Below, piece by piece: positions 40,541 to 49,973 of a DNA stretch of 64,000 nt. The stretch spans positions 310,001 to 374,000 of the forward strand of contig NZ_CAAHFG010000002.1 in the NCBI RefSeq assembly GCF_900890425.1. The letters are read 5' to 3'. Positions within the stretch are counted from its first letter, which is position 1. Each line of letters opens with the position of its first letter. A model generated the notes under the pieces. The model was not told where the DNA came from and did no database searches. It worked only from the letters and a program-made list of their open reading frames with translations. The position numbers and the translations under genes are program-made. This DNA comes from Pontiella desulfatans (lineage in GTDB: Bacteria > Verrucomicrobiota > Kiritimatiellia > Kiritimatiellales > Pontiellaceae).

Positions 40541-41497
40541 ATGGCGGTGAGTCAAAAACAGATTGCGGAGCGTTTGGGGGTTTCGATTGCGCTGGTTTCG
40601 CGGGTGCTTTCGGGCAAGGCGCGGGAGGTGGGCATTGCGGATGCGACGGTCGAGCGGGTGATGAAGGTGGCCGAGGAAATGGGCTATGTGCCAAGTGCGG
40701 CGGCACTGACGCTGAAGGGCAAGGCCTCGCGTACGATCGGGGTGGTGGTCTACGATTTCCGCGATCCTTTCTTCGGGGCGATCATCGAACAACTGCAGGC
40801 GCAGGCGCATGAGCAGGACTATTCCCTGGTGCTGGCCGGATTCAAGGGTCGCCATCCTGAAAGCTCCGACCTCGCGCCGCTGCACAAGCATGCCATCGAT
40901 GGCCTGGTTGTGATTGGTTCGGCCGACCGTTCGGAGTGGTTGGCCGGTTTCGGCAAGATGCCGGTGGCTCGCATTGGCCATTGCGGGGCGGGCGAGGAGG
41001 CCAGCCTGCGCATTGGTATCGACGAAGAGGATGCCGCGCTCCAGTTGCTGGAACATCTCTGGGCCAAGGGGTGCCGGCATTGCGCATTCATTGGTTCGAA
41101 CTTGTTCAGCCATTCCTTGCGCTACCAGTCGTTGGAAAAGGTTGCCGAGAGTTTGGGCATGGGCGTTGAAAACCATGTTTGGACCTCGGATGGTTTCGAG
41201 GCGGGATTGCAGGCAACCCGGAACGTGCTCTCGGGGAACGCCGGTGAATTGGCGCTGGTTTGCGCCACCGATGTGATTGCGATGGGGGCGTTGCATGCCT
41301 TGCACAACGCTGGAGCGTCGCTGGCGGTTACGGGTTTCGACGATATTCCCGCGGCCGCGCAGTTCATTCCGCCGATCACAACGATGCGGCAGCCGATCCG
41401 GGAGATGGCGAAGCGGGCATTCGATGCCGTGGTTGCGCCCAGCGAGGCGGGCGAGGTTCTGTTAAAAGGCAAACTGGTGGTCAGGAGTTCATCATGA
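40541..41497 (+). CDS. LacI-family transcriptional regulator
   Basis: Repressor of 318 residues. The N-terminal HTH (SQKQIAERLGVSIALVSRVLSGK, about 4-26) and hinge helix (AAALTLKGKAS) are followed by a periplasmic-binding-like effector domain (TIGVVVYDFRDPFFGAIIEQL to ITTMRQPIREMAKRAFD). It is coupled by an ATGA overlap to glycerate kinase, so it probably senses glycerate or a sugar acid related to it. Its own operator was not identified. Confidence 0.9.
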   Translation: MAVSQKQIAERLGVSIALVSRVLSGKAREVGIADATVERVMKVAEEMGYVPSAAALTLKGKASRTIGVVVYDFRDPFFGAIIEQLQAQAHEQDYSLVLAGFKGRHPESSDLAPLHKHAIDGLVVIGSADRSEWLAGFGKMPVARIGHCGAGEEASLRIGIDEEDAALQLLEHLWAKGCRHCAFIGSNLFSHSLRYQSLEKVAESLGMGVENHVWTSDGFEAGLQATRNVLSGNAGELALVCATDVIAMGALHALHNAGASLAVTGFDDIPAAAQFIPPITTMRQPIREMAKRAFDAVVAPSEAGEVLLKGKLVVRSSS

Positions 41498-42600
41498 AAA
41501 TTGTGGTTGCGCCCGATTCATACAAGGGCAACATGCGCAGCGCGAAGGTGTGCGAAATCATCAAAAGCGCCATCCTCATGGAGATTCCGGAGGCCGAGGT
41601 GCTGGCCTTCCCGATGGCCGATGGTGGCGAGGGTACCGTTGATGCCATGGTTGCCGCGACCGGCGGAAGCCTCCATGCCTTGGAGGTTTGCGGGCCGCTG
41701 GGCGATCCGGTCGAGGCGCACTATGGCCTGTTGCCCGATGGCACGGCCGTCATGGAAATGGCCTCCGCTTCCGGGATCGAGCTCCTGTCGGTCGACCGGC
41801 TCAACCCGATGGAGGCAACCAGCTTCGGTACGGGGCAAGTGCTGAAGCATCTGCTGGAGCAAGGGCATGCCTCCATCGTTATGGGGATTGGCGGGAGCGC
41901 CACGGTGGATGGCGGAACCGGCATGGCGCAGGCGCTGGGCTACCGCTTGCTCGATGCGGCCGGGAATGAAATCGGGGAGCGCGGAGGCCAGGTTCTTTCG
42001 CGCATTGCGCGCTTCGATTCCTCGCTCGTTCTTCCGGGACTGGCCGACGCGAAGATCCGGGTGGCGTGCGATGTGACGAATCCCCTAACGGGCCCCAACG
42101 GGGCGGCGGCGGTTTTCGGCCCCCAGAAGGGGGCGACACCGGGGATGGTTGGCCAGCTCGATGCCGGATTGTCTAATTTGTGCAAGGTTGCCGGGGTGGG
42201 GGGAGCGCCGGGCGACGGCGCGGCCGGAGGGCTGGGCTATGGCCTCCGCGTATTCTGCAACGCCGGGATTGTTCCGGGCGCCAACCTGGTGGCGGAGACC
42301 GTTGGTTTGCCGGCGGCCCTCGTGGGGGCGGACCTGCTGATTACCGGGGAGGGGCGCACGGATGGTCAAACGGCTTCGGGCAAGCTATGCTCGGTGCTGG
42401 CGGCCATGGCGCGTGGGCGCGGCGCAAAAACCCTGCTGGTTTCCGGCGCCTTGCAGGGGGAAATGGAACCGTTTCTTGAGGTTTTCGATTTTTCCTTCAG
42501 CATTTCCGCCGGGCATGTTTCGCTGGAGGAATGCATGGCCCATGCCCCGGACGACCTCGCCTTTGTGATCAGGAACGTGATGCGGATTATGTACAAGTAG
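41494..42600 (+). CDS. Glycerate kinase (GarK/GlxK family)
   Basis: Enzyme of 368 residues phosphorylating D-glycerate to a phosphoglycerate. The family N-terminus is MKIVVAPDSYKGNMRSAKVCEII, followed by MADGGEGTVDAMV and GIGGSATVDGGTGMAQALG, and TGEGRTDGQTASGK near the C-terminus. The ATG at 41494 overlaps the TGA of the regulator gene, which supports this start. Product (2- or 3-phosphoglycerate) cannot be told from the sequence. Confidence 0.93.
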   Translation: MKIVVAPDSYKGNMRSAKVCEIIKSAILMEIPEAEVLAFPMADGGEGTVDAMVAATGGSLHALEVCGPLGDPVEAHYGLLPDGTAVMEMASASGIELLSVDRLNPMEATSFGTGQVLKHLLEQGHASIVMGIGGSATVDGGTGMAQALGYRLLDAAGNEIGERGGQVLSRIARFDSSLVLPGLADAKIRVACDVTNPLTGPNGAAAVFGPQKGATPGMVGQLDAGLSNLCKVAGVGGAPGDGAAGGLGYGLRVFCNAGIVPGANLVAETVGLPAALVGADLLITGEGRTDGQTASGKLCSVLAAMARGRGAKTLLVSGALQGEMEPFLEVFDFSFSISAGHVSLEECMAHAPDDLAFVIRNVMRIMYK

Positions 42601-42679
42601 TTCCGCTGAATATACAAGATTTATTGCCGGCGGATCCCTATAACAGCAAACCTCGAAAATTCGATTTCCAAGAAAGGGT

Positions 42680-43975
42680 ATGATGATGAACTCGAAGAAG
42701 AACTCCCTATCGCGCAGGAACCTGCTGCGAAGCACGGGCGTTGCGGCGGCAGCCGTTGCGGCGCCCACCGTAATTCCCTCCAGCGCCCTGGGTTTTGGCG
42801 GGTTCACCGCCCCGAGCAACCGGATCACGTTGGGCATGGTCGGATTTGGCCTGATGATGAAGGGCCATTTCAGCAATATGCTGGGCCGAAAGGAAGTGCA
42901 GATCCTGGCGGTGTGCGATGTCGATACGAAGAAGCGCGAAGAGGCCAAGGGCAAGGTGGACTCCAAGTATGGCAACAACGACTGCGCCTGCTACAACGAA
43001 CATGAGAAAATCATGGAGCGCAGGGATATCGACGCCTGCTTCGTGATTACCCCGGACCACTGGCATGTGCCGATCTCGATGGATGCGATCCGCTCCGGCA
43101 AGGATGTCTATGTGGAGAAACCCATGAGCCTGACGATCCGGGAGGGGCGGATGTTGTCCGATGCCTGCCGGCGCCATGGCGCGATCCTGCAGGTGGGTAG
43201 CCAGCAGCGATCCGAATACTCGTTTGGCAAGGCCGTCGAGATGGTGCGCAACGGCTGGATCGGCAAGGTGCACACCGTCTACGCCCGGCTCGGGCGCTTC
43301 CCGGACGGCAAGGTGCTGCCCGAGGAAGAGATTCCGGAAGGTTTCGACTATGACCGTTGGTTGGGATCGACGCCTTGGTATCCCTATAACAAGAATCGCG
43401 TTCTAGGAAACTATGGCGGCGGTTGGCGCTCCTATTGGGAATACGGTTCCAGAAAGAACGGCGACTGGGGGGCCCACCACTACGACATCATCCAGTGGGC
43501 GCTGGGCATGGATCATTCCGGCCCCGAGTTCTTTTTCCCGATCGGCTACAATGGTTCCACCAGCCAGGGCTACAAATACAAGAACGGCCCCACCATCTAC
43601 CGCGATTCCAAGGATGCCAAAATGGGTTCAATGATCGAGTTCCATGGCGAGAACGGTTCGATCGGGGTTGGCCGCAGCGGAGATCTGAAGTCGATTCCCG
43701 GCGAGCTGAAGAACAAGCCGCTGGCGCCTTCGGAAATCCACCTGCAGGCGACCATGAGCCACCATCAAAACTTCCTCGATGGCATCCGTACCCGCAAGCG
43801 CACGATTGCCGATGTGGAGATCGGCCACCGCACGGCGAGCATTTGCCACCTGAGCGCCATCTCCGAACGGCTGAAACGGCCGATCAACTGGAACCCCGCA
43901 ACGGAAGAGATCGTCGGCGATGCCGAGGCCTCCAAGTGGCTCGACCGCCCGCGCCGCGCGCCCTACACCCTTTAG
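42680..43975 (+). CDS. Gfo/Idh/MocA-family oxidoreductase, Tat-exported
   Basis: NAD(P)-dependent sugar oxidoreductase-like protein of 431 residues. The N-terminus has a twin-arginine signal (SRRNLLRS followed by an Ala-rich helix). The Rossmann part (ITLGMVGFGLMMKGH, VCDVD, EKPMSLT with the family Glu-Lys-Pro) precedes the C-terminal dimerisation sheet. Export implies a tightly bound cofactor, as in glucose-fructose oxidoreductase. Three consecutive ATGs (42680-42688) could start translation; the spacing of AAAGGG favours the second or third. Substrate unknown. A HEAT-repeat gene follows 15 bases later. Confidence 0.88.
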   Translation: MMMNSKKNSLSRRNLLRSTGVAAAAVAAPTVIPSSALGFGGFTAPSNRITLGMVGFGLMMKGHFSNMLGRKEVQILAVCDVDTKKREEAKGKVDSKYGNNDCACYNEHEKIMERRDIDACFVITPDHWHVPISMDAIRSGKDVYVEKPMSLTIREGRMLSDACRRHGAILQVGSQQRSEYSFGKAVEMVRNGWIGKVHTVYARLGRFPDGKVLPEEEIPEGFDYDRWLGSTPWYPYNKNRVLGNYGGGWRSYWEYGSRKNGDWGAHHYDIIQWALGMDHSGPEFFFPIGYNGSTSQGYKYKNGPTIYRDSKDAKMGSMIEFHGENGSIGVGRSGDLKSIPGELKNKPLAPSEIHLQATMSHHQNFLDGIRTRKRTIADVEIGHRTASICHLSAISERLKRPINWNPATEEIVGDAEASKWLDRPRRAPYTL

Positions 43976-43990
43976 GAAGGATATGTCACC

Positions 43991-45766
43991 ATGTATATGA
44001 AAACACTCTTATCGATTGTGCTGCTCGCCACGGCATCGCACGCCGCCGTGCAGGAGCTTCTGCCGCAGCTGGCGTCCGACGACCTCGGCATCCAGACGCA
44101 GGCCCGCCTGGACCTGCTTGCGGTCTGTTCCAACGCCGGCAAGCCCGGAAACGAAGACGAGCGCAAGGCCGTCAGCGAAGAAATCTGCCAAGTGCTGCAG
44201 AACGATGTTCCGGTTGTTGCGGTGATGGAGCCGATGATCCGCAACCTTGAGCGCATCGGCGGGGAAGAGGCTGTGCCGACACTGGCCAAGCTGCTGAACC
44301 ACAAGGAACCGCATGTGCGCGACGATGCCCGCCGTGCGCTGGCGGTCAATCCGTCGCCCGCCGCGGCCCAGGCGCTAGGTGCGCAATTGAAGATGCGCAA
44401 GGCGCGCGATGCCCGCGAAACCGCCGGGTTGATCCAGGCCCTGGGCGAGCGCAAGGAAGCCGGCGCGGTTAAGCTGCTCGTCGATTACCTGAACAGCAAT
44501 GACGACCTGATCTTCATCGCCACCGTCAAGGCGCTGGGCCGGATGGGTAGCGATGACGCCATCCGGGTGCTGGCCGAACACCGGTCCAAGGAGAAGGAAT
44601 TCCGGTTGGTTCAGGTTGATGCGGCGCTGTTCTCCACGGAACATGTGGCCGTGTTCCAAAAACTCTATTCCGAAAACGAAACGGAGGAGGTTCGTGCCGT
44701 GGCCCTGCTGGGGTTGGCGCTGAACAATGGCGGCAACGTGGCCGCCTCGGCCATGGCTTCCGGAAACCCGGCCTTGCAGTCGGCGGTGATCGAGGCGGCT
44801 TTGCAGAGCGGGGACGCCAGGTTGCAGGCCTTGGTTGCCGGGCAGCTCGGTCCGTTGCCGCCCTACCTGCAGGCGCGTGGCCTGGCGGCGATCGAGTTCA
44901 GCGGCAACCGCGCCTTTGCCAAGGCGGTTGAGCCTCTGCTGAAATCGTCCGATACCCAGATCCAGGACGATGCCTCCAAGGTGCTGGCGCGCATCGGCTC
45001 CTCCGATTCCGTTTCCGCGCTGCTTTCCAACGGCCGGCCGGAAGCGCTCCGGGCGCTGGGCATGCTGGATGCCGACGGTGTGGATGCCGTGCTCGAAAAG
45101 GAAGCCGCCAGTGCGAACGACCAGAACCGGCGTGCGGCCGCCATCGCTGCGCTGGCCAACCGCGGACGTCGCGACTTGATGCCAACCTTCTTTGCCTATG
45201 CCGCCGAGGAGGGCAAGGAAGTCCCGAAGGCCGCGGTGAAGGCCATTGGCGAAATTGGCGGCATGGCCAACCTGGAGCAACTGAGCGAGTTGATGGTTGC
45301 CAAGGAAACATCGCCCGTTTCTCGCGATGTGCTGAATGCCATGGTTGAGCTCCTGCGGCGTTCGAGCGATCCGGCCAAGGCGATTGGCATCCTCGTAGCG
45401 CGGATGGAAGGCGCTTCCCCGCGCAGCCAGGCCAACATTCTCCAGGCGCTGGTGCAGACCGGTAGCACGGAAGCGCTCAAACCGGTTGCCGAAGCGTGCA
45501 AGTCCAGCGACGAAGCGTTGCAGAAGCAGGCGGTCAAGCTGCTGGGTGGATGGAAGGCCGACAATGCGATTCCGGTTATGCTCGAGCTCGCAGCCGACGA
45601 GTCCATGTCGGTGGCGAACCATGTAACCCTTATGCGCGGAGCCTCGCGCCTGCTGGCCGGGCAAAAGAAGCTGAACAAGAAGCAGGCGGAGCAGGCGCTC
45701 GCCACCTGCCGCCGGGATGAAGAGAAGGAGATGATCCAGGCGGTCATCGACAAAAAGAAGAAGTAG
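43991..45766 (+). CDS. Secreted HEAT-repeat protein
   Basis: Protein of 591 residues with a Sec signal peptide (about 1-17, SHA) followed by helical repeats throughout (for example ERIGGEEAVPTLAKLLNHKEPHVRDDARRAL and VKALGRMGSDDAIRVLAEH). It is probably a periplasmic scaffold. HEAT proteins next to exported Gfo/Idh enzymes are common in Planctomycetes and Kiritimatiellota, but their role is unknown. AGGAAGGA is upstream of the ATG; a second ATG lies two codons on. Confidence 0.85.
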   Translation: MYMKTLLSIVLLATASHAAVQELLPQLASDDLGIQTQARLDLLAVCSNAGKPGNEDERKAVSEEICQVLQNDVPVVAVMEPMIRNLERIGGEEAVPTLAKLLNHKEPHVRDDARRALAVNPSPAAAQALGAQLKMRKARDARETAGLIQALGERKEAGAVKLLVDYLNSNDDLIFIATVKALGRMGSDDAIRVLAEHRSKEKEFRLVQVDAALFSTEHVAVFQKLYSENETEEVRAVALLGLALNNGGNVAASAMASGNPALQSAVIEAALQSGDARLQALVAGQLGPLPPYLQARGLAAIEFSGNRAFAKAVEPLLKSSDTQIQDDASKVLARIGSSDSVSALLSNGRPEALRALGMLDADGVDAVLEKEAASANDQNRRAAAIAALANRGRRDLMPTFFAYAAEEGKEVPKAAVKAIGEIGGMANLEQLSELMVAKETSPVSRDVLNAMVELLRRSSDPAKAIGILVARMEGASPRSQANILQALVQTGSTEALKPVAEACKSSDEALQKQAVKLLGGWKADNAIPVMLELAADESMSVANHVTLMRGASRLLAGQKKLNKKQAEQALATCRRDEEKEMIQAVIDKKKK

Positions 45767-45771
45767 AGCGG

Positions 45772-46416
45772 TCAGGCCGTTGCGGAGTAGGGGGTGTAGA
45801 CCAGCCTGCTTCCGCACGTGCTACAGATGAGCTTTGGATTCCGCTGTTGGGCCGTATGCGTCCAGCAGCGGTTTTCGCAGGTAACGTTCCACCGCGGGGG
45901 CGCAAACTGCAACCGGTGCGTGCGCTCGCCCGAACCGCCGATCTCTTTGGCCTTGGCTTTCCAGGTCGCATCGTGGTTGTGCTTCCTGCCCACCAGCGCG
46001 TGGGCAATCTCGTGCAGGATGGTGTCGCGGATATCCTCGTCTGTTCCGTTGCGCGCCAGGTCGAAGGCGAGCGTGATGAGTTTTTCGCGGAAATGGCAGC
46101 TCCCCGCCCGCCGGGTCGAGTGGTCGAACTTGAAGCGCCAGCCCTTCAATCCATGTTGGGCCATCAGCTCCAAGGCCAACTGGAGGACGGACTCAATGCG
46201 CCGCACCCGCTCCTCGGCAACGTTTGCGTCGGATTTGAGCCGTTCGTAGGGAACCGTGAATTCTTCTGCGTCCACCCGCACGACCGCGCGTTTCGAATTC
46301 GTGCGCAACACGATGCCCTCCACCATCCACTCCTGATAAGCAAATTTCACCCGGTCGTTCGGCGCAAAGCGAGCACGCAGCTGGTCGGTTTCGGAAAGCA
46401 TGCCGGAGGCTACCAA
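45772..46416 (-). CDS. SprT-like zinc metalloprotease-domain protein
   Basis: Protein of 214 residues. The N-terminal 60 residues have an SH3-like feel (VKFAYQEWMVEGIVLRTNSKRAVVRVD). The SprT-like domain carries the zinc motif HEIAHALVG (about 134-142) and a downstream His-containing HDATWKAKAKEIG. A C-terminal zinc ribbon has CENRC and CSTCG. SprT-like proteins (eukaryotic Spartan relatives) cut DNA-protein crosslinks or act as chaperones. A start at the first (46416) or second Met is possible. Confidence 0.85.
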   Translation of the reverse strand: MVASGMLSETDQLRARFAPNDRVKFAYQEWMVEGIVLRTNSKRAVVRVDAEEFTVPYERLKSDANVAEERVRRIESVLQLALELMAQHGLKGWRFKFDHSTRRAGSCHFREKLITLAFDLARNGTDEDIRDTILHEIAHALVGRKHNHDATWKAKAKEIGGSGERTHRLQFAPPRWNVTCENRCWTHTAQQRNPKLICSTCGSRLVYTPYSATA

Positions 46417-46519
46417 ATAGAGACCGGTTGCCGTTAGCCCGAACTGTTCGAAAAATGGCGCCTCGGTGCGGATATGTCGCCTAGCCGATCGTGGAAACGG
46501 GGGGACGGGGAGGGGTAAG

Positions 46520-46561
46520 TTGTGTAATCCAGATTGACGATCGTCAATCTGGATTACACAA
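46520..46561. repeat. 42-nt perfect palindrome
   Basis: It is perfectly self-complementary, with core TTGACGATCGTCAA. It shares TGACG-NN-CGTCA with the two palindromes around the PaaX-like gene, but the arms are different. It lies in the 189-base spacer between the methyltransferase stop and the SprT-like start, both on the minus strand. There is no T-run, so a terminator is unlikely. Confidence 0.9.
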
Positions 46562-46605
46562 ATCGGGTGTTTTGGATTCCTTGGCCGGTGCGCGGATCGT
46601 CCTGG

Positions 46606-47427
46606 TTAGGCCTGTTTCCAATATTTTCGTTTCCGGCCTCCGCCCGACTTGGGGGCGGGTTCTTCGAAGGTGGAAAACTCATACTTCCACGGCGCTGCCA
46701 ACAAGGTTTTGTGAACCTCGTCTTCGGGGTTGCCGTCTGCCGTGCCCGGGCAATGGATGATCGTGCCCCCGGCCTTCGCAACGCGTTCGAACTCTTCCAG
46801 TTCGCTTTCCAGGTTCCATCCCAAGGCATGCGATGTGATGACCACGTCCGCAAATCCGGCGGGAAAGGGGAGGGCGTGGAGAAGGCCATCGACGACGAAA
46901 AGGTTCGATGCGCCCGCTTGCCTGGCCTTGGTACGCATGAATTCCCGCAAGCGGGCGACCGGTTCCACGGCAAACACCGTTGCGGCGGTTGCGGCCGCTT
47001 CGAGCGCGACGCGTCCCGTGCCGGCTCCGGCATCGACTACTACTTTTCCGGTGAGATCGACGATGGAAGTAATCTCCGCAAAGTCCCACTGGTGGAACGG
47101 CAACCGGTCGTAGGCTTCCGGGCATTTGTTATAGACCAGCATGTCGGCGATCGTCCAAACCACCCGCTCTTCTGCTTGCTCCAGTTGTTGTTTGCCATGG
47201 ATGTTTTGGTGGTTTTCGCTGGCGGATGCCAAGAAGCCGCTGATGGAGGGGCATCGCATTTCGAGATATCGGCGGATTTCCGGTCGGGCCTGGAGCACGG
47301 TGGCAAATTCCTGTTCCGGCACCCAGCCGGGCAGATAGGCGATCTGGAACGCTTCGAGCAACAGGAGGTCGTCGATCTCCAATTCAACTCCGGGGAACAT
47401 GTTTCGGAAATGTTGGATCAGGTCCAT
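46606..47427 (-). CDS. SAM-dependent methyltransferase
   Basis: Protein of 273 residues. Residues about 120-230 are a class I methyltransferase fold with the SAM site VVVDAGAGTGRVALEAA and the acidic strand end VFAVEP, then HALPFPAGFADVVITSHALG and a late motif VAKAGGTIIHCPGT. Target is not recognisable. The ATG at 47427 begins 3 bases after the lipoprotein gene ends, so they are cotranscribed; the upstream in-frame extension overlaps that gene and is unlikely. Confidence 0.82.
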   Translation of the reverse strand: MDLIQHFRNMFPGVELEIDDLLLLEAFQIAYLPGWVPEQEFATVLQARPEIRRYLEMRCPSISGFLASASENHQNIHGKQQLEQAEERVVWTIADMLVYNKCPEAYDRLPFHQWDFAEITSIVDLTGKVVVDAGAGTGRVALEAAATAATVFAVEPVARLREFMRTKARQAGASNLFVVDGLLHALPFPAGFADVVITSHALGWNLESELEEFERVAKAGGTIIHCPGTADGNPEDEVHKTLLAAPWKYEFSTFEEPAPKSGGGRKRKYWKQA

Positions 47428-47429
47428 GC

Positions 47430-47909
47430 CTACAACTGGCCTTCCATGGTTCGCGTGTTTCGGGGAGAGGTGTTCAGCATTGGTTTTACATAGCGGTTGG
47501 ATTTCCGCTTCGCATCCGATAGCCAATATTCGCAGTGTCCTTTTGTTGCATGAATATAGAAAAGCCAACGGGAATCGCTCTGGATCAGCTCATATGGATT
47601 GTAGCCTTTTTCCCAGATGCGAAGCTGTTCCGGATCGCTTGGGATGGGGTCGGCATCGAGCTCGACCAGCCGGGCGATGAAGTCCGCGGCCTCTTCGGGA
47701 TTAAACGAGAAGCTGCCGCGCGAGGTGTTCACATCCAGATCGTTCTTGGTGACGATCTTGCGGCTGGAAGCGGGAATGATTCCGGGCAGCCAGCCCCGTG
47801 CGAACAGTCGGTCTTGCTCGGCCTCCGCCCGTGTGGCATAACGGCTCGTTACCGTGTCGCCGCAGCCGAAGAGCAGCATGGCGATGAGGAGGACGGCGAG
47901 CTGTTTCAT
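47430..47909 (-). CDS. Small conserved lipoprotein
   Basis: Protein of 159 residues with a lipoprotein signal (LLFGC lipobox, Cys about 16). The mature part (SRYATRAEAEQDRLFARGWLPGIIPASSRKI) follows a pattern found in uncharacterised lipoproteins in several phyla. No function is known. The start is set by the signal peptide; no good ribosome site is seen. It lies between the acyltransferase and methyltransferase genes. Confidence 0.75.
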   Translation of the reverse strand: MKQLAVLLIAMLLFGCGDTVTSRYATRAEAEQDRLFARGWLPGIIPASSRKIVTKNDLDVNTSRGSFSFNPEEAADFIARLVELDADPIPSDPEQLRIWEKGYNPYELIQSDSRWLFYIHATKGHCEYWLSDAKRKSNRYVKPMLNTSPRNTRTMEGQL

Positions 47910-47935
47910 GATCGGCATCGAATTGAGGGTGCGGG

Positions 47936-48883
47936 TCAGATGTAGGCGGGGTATTGGGCCCGGTCGGTTCCGGGGGCGATGTATTTCCAGTGCTTGTATG
48001 ACCATAGCCACGATTCCGGATGGGTGCGGATCTGCTGGCTGATGACATCCATGATTTGCTGGGTGAGTTCCTTGACGATTTTTTCCTGGTCGTGGGTTTT
48101 GTCGTATGGGGGCGGTGTGATGACCTGGCCGGTGTGGGCTTCGTACTTTCCTCCGCCGGCCTGTTGGCTGAAGGCGAAGATGATGTCGGTGCCGGTGCGA
48201 TAGGCCAGGTGGGCCGGTGCCGATGAAACGGGGGTGGGCATCCCTAGGAAATCAACCCAGATTCCGCCTTGGTCTTCCACGGTGTTCTGGTCGAGTACGA
48301 ACGCGGCCTTCCCCTGGTTCCGGAAGCGGCTGACGAGTGTGCGCATGGCGCCTTCCCTGGGGATAATGCTCTGGCCGGTGCGTTGGCGCAGGATGTTGAG
48401 ATGTTTGTCGATCGAGGCGTTCTTGGTGATGGCGGCGACACTGGCGACATCGATTCCCCGCAATCCGCTTTCGAGGCCGATCAGTTCCCAGTTGCCCGTG
48501 TGGGCGGTGATGACGACATGGGCGCAGTGTTCGAAATAGGGGCCGGTGCCGGGGACGAAGCGCTGGTATTTCCTGACGCGCTTTTCGGTGTTGCGGGAGA
48601 ACCAGAAGATGTCGGCCATTGTTAAGGTGAAACTGCGGAGCGATTTGATGAGGATCTCTTTTTTTTCCTTCTTGGTTTTGGTGTTGCCGAAAACGGTGTC
48701 CAGATTGGCCATGCCGGTTGTGCGTTCGCGTTTGGCCACATGGTATGCAATGGTTCCGGCGACCTGGGCAACAAATACGATGAAGAAGCGGGGGAACAGC
48801 GGGATGCAAAACGTTCCAAGGCGGAAAAAAAAAGTTTCCAGCGGACGGCGGAGTGCTCTTCGGATTTCCTTGGCTCGACTCAT
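47936..48883 (-). CDS. Lysophospholipid/lipid A acyltransferase (LpxL/HtrB family)
   Basis: Membrane-anchored acyltransferase of 315 residues. An N-terminal hydrophobic helix (PRFFIVFVAQVAGTIAYHV) is followed by the catalytic HTGNWE block (His and Glu of HxxxxE), and later by QNTVEDQGGIWVDFLGMP. It is expected to add secondary acyl chains to lipid A, which supports a Gram-negative envelope. The ATG at 48883 has AAGGAGAG 6 bases upstream. Confidence 0.87.
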   Translation of the reverse strand: MSRAKEIRRALRRPLETFFFRLGTFCIPLFPRFFIVFVAQVAGTIAYHVAKRERTTGMANLDTVFGNTKTKKEKKEILIKSLRSFTLTMADIFWFSRNTEKRVRKYQRFVPGTGPYFEHCAHVVITAHTGNWELIGLESGLRGIDVASVAAITKNASIDKHLNILRQRTGQSIIPREGAMRTLVSRFRNQGKAAFVLDQNTVEDQGGIWVDFLGMPTPVSSAPAHLAYRTGTDIIFAFSQQAGGGKYEAHTGQVITPPPYDKTHDQEKIVKELTQQIMDVISQQIRTHPESWLWSYKHWKYIAPGTDRAQYPAYI

Positions 48884-49068
48884 GATCTCTCCTTGAGAAT
48901 CGGAGGACATTACGCACGATTCGGGAGCCAAACGAGCTGATTCCGTTTGCAATAGCATGGGCTTAATGGGATGCGGTGCGATGGTGCGTGCGGGTCGTTG
49001 CCTGTTTCGGTTGATCCGTTTGGGGCAATGGACTACTCTTTGCCCTCACTTTAGTCAGGGGGAGCGCC

Positions 49069-49491
49069 ATGCGGAAACTGGGTTGGATCTACATCATCTT
49101 CTATTGCATCGATGCCTTGTTCAGCCTCGTTGCCAGCTTTGAACCTTCGGTGGAGCTGATGAGTAATTTCTGGAGCATGGGGATGCTTTCGTTCGGGATC
49201 TTTATTCTGATCTTCATCTGCATGGGTAGTTTACGCCCGGTAAAGGTGTTCGTGCCCATGCTATCGTTCAATGCCCTGGCCTTGGTTTTTGGCTTCGCCC
49301 TAACCATTCCCTTGCTGTTGCGCTATGGCCCGCAGATGTCGCAGCTCGATATGAACATCGCCTTTTTCCGCGAGGAGTTTGGGTGGTATTGGGCGGTGCA
49401 CTGGTTCTTCATGACCCTGTGGCTGGCCGTATGCGCCTTCGCCGTGGTGACCTATTCCCGCTTCATGGTCTCAAAACACAAACAGAACTAA
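49069..49491 (+). CDS. Four-helix membrane protein of unknown function
   Basis: Protein of 140 residues with four predicted transmembrane helices (about 5-24, 36-52, 59-82, 107-130) and a basic C-terminus (SKHKQN). GGGGGAG sits before the ATG. It is not recognised. A second small membrane protein follows 67 bases downstream. Confidence 0.7.
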   Translation: MRKLGWIYIIFYCIDALFSLVASFEPSVELMSNFWSMGMLSFGIFILIFICMGSLRPVKVFVPMLSFNALALVFGFALTIPLLLRYGPQMSQLDMNIAFFREEFGWYWAVHWFFMTLWLAVCAFAVVTYSRFMVSKHKQN

Positions 49492-49558
49492 AACGGTATT
49501 GTTTTGTGTGGCCATTTCCATGCGGTTGGCTATTATGCTCCGAAATCAAGGAGATTCC

Positions 49559-49924
49559 ATGAAGGCGCATACCGCAAGTTTGATAAATGCAGTGATTTTG
49601 ATCGGGTTCGGATTGTGGGCCTACCTGGGCTCGGAAACGCCCTCGAAAACGGCGCTGATTCCGGTTGGATTCGGAGCGGTTATTCTTTCCTTATATAAGG
49701 GCGTCAAAAATGAGGACAAAATCGTGGCCCATGTGGCGGTGCTTTTGACCCTCGTGATCTTGGCCGGATTGGTGAAGCCGCTGACGGCGGCGATGGGCCG
49801 GAGCGACGGTCTGGCGACCGTTCGCGTTTCTGTGATGATCGTCTCGACCCTGTTCGCGCTCTTTTTCTTTATTAAGAGCTTCGTCGATGTCCGCCGCGCC
49901 CGCAAGTTGGCCGCTCAAGAATGA
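49559..49924 (+). CDS. Small membrane protein, four helices
   Basis: Protein of 121 residues with four hydrophobic segments and a basic C-terminal end (VRRARKLAAQ). The pattern INAVILIGFGLWAYLGS..KTALIPVGFGAVILSLYKG resembles TMEM14-like or uncharacterised bacterial membrane proteins. The start at 49559 has AAGGAGA at good distance. Confidence 0.72.
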   Translation: MKAHTASLINAVILIGFGLWAYLGSETPSKTALIPVGFGAVILSLYKGVKNEDKIVAHVAVLLTLVILAGLVKPLTAAMGRSDGLATVRVSVMIVSTLFALFFFIKSFVDVRRARKLAAQE

Positions 49925-49973
49925 TGTACCTCGCAGGCGCAGAGATCGCAGAGGAATTATGTGAGGGAAGCGT

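Noticed and set aside
43423-44250. Frame overlapping the Gfo/Idh and HEAT-repeat genes
   Set aside because: Out-of-frame reading of both genes; no recognisable domain.
46534-47493. Plus-strand frame opposite the methyltransferase
   Set aside because: It starts inside the palindrome and mirrors the methyltransferase codons; no family.
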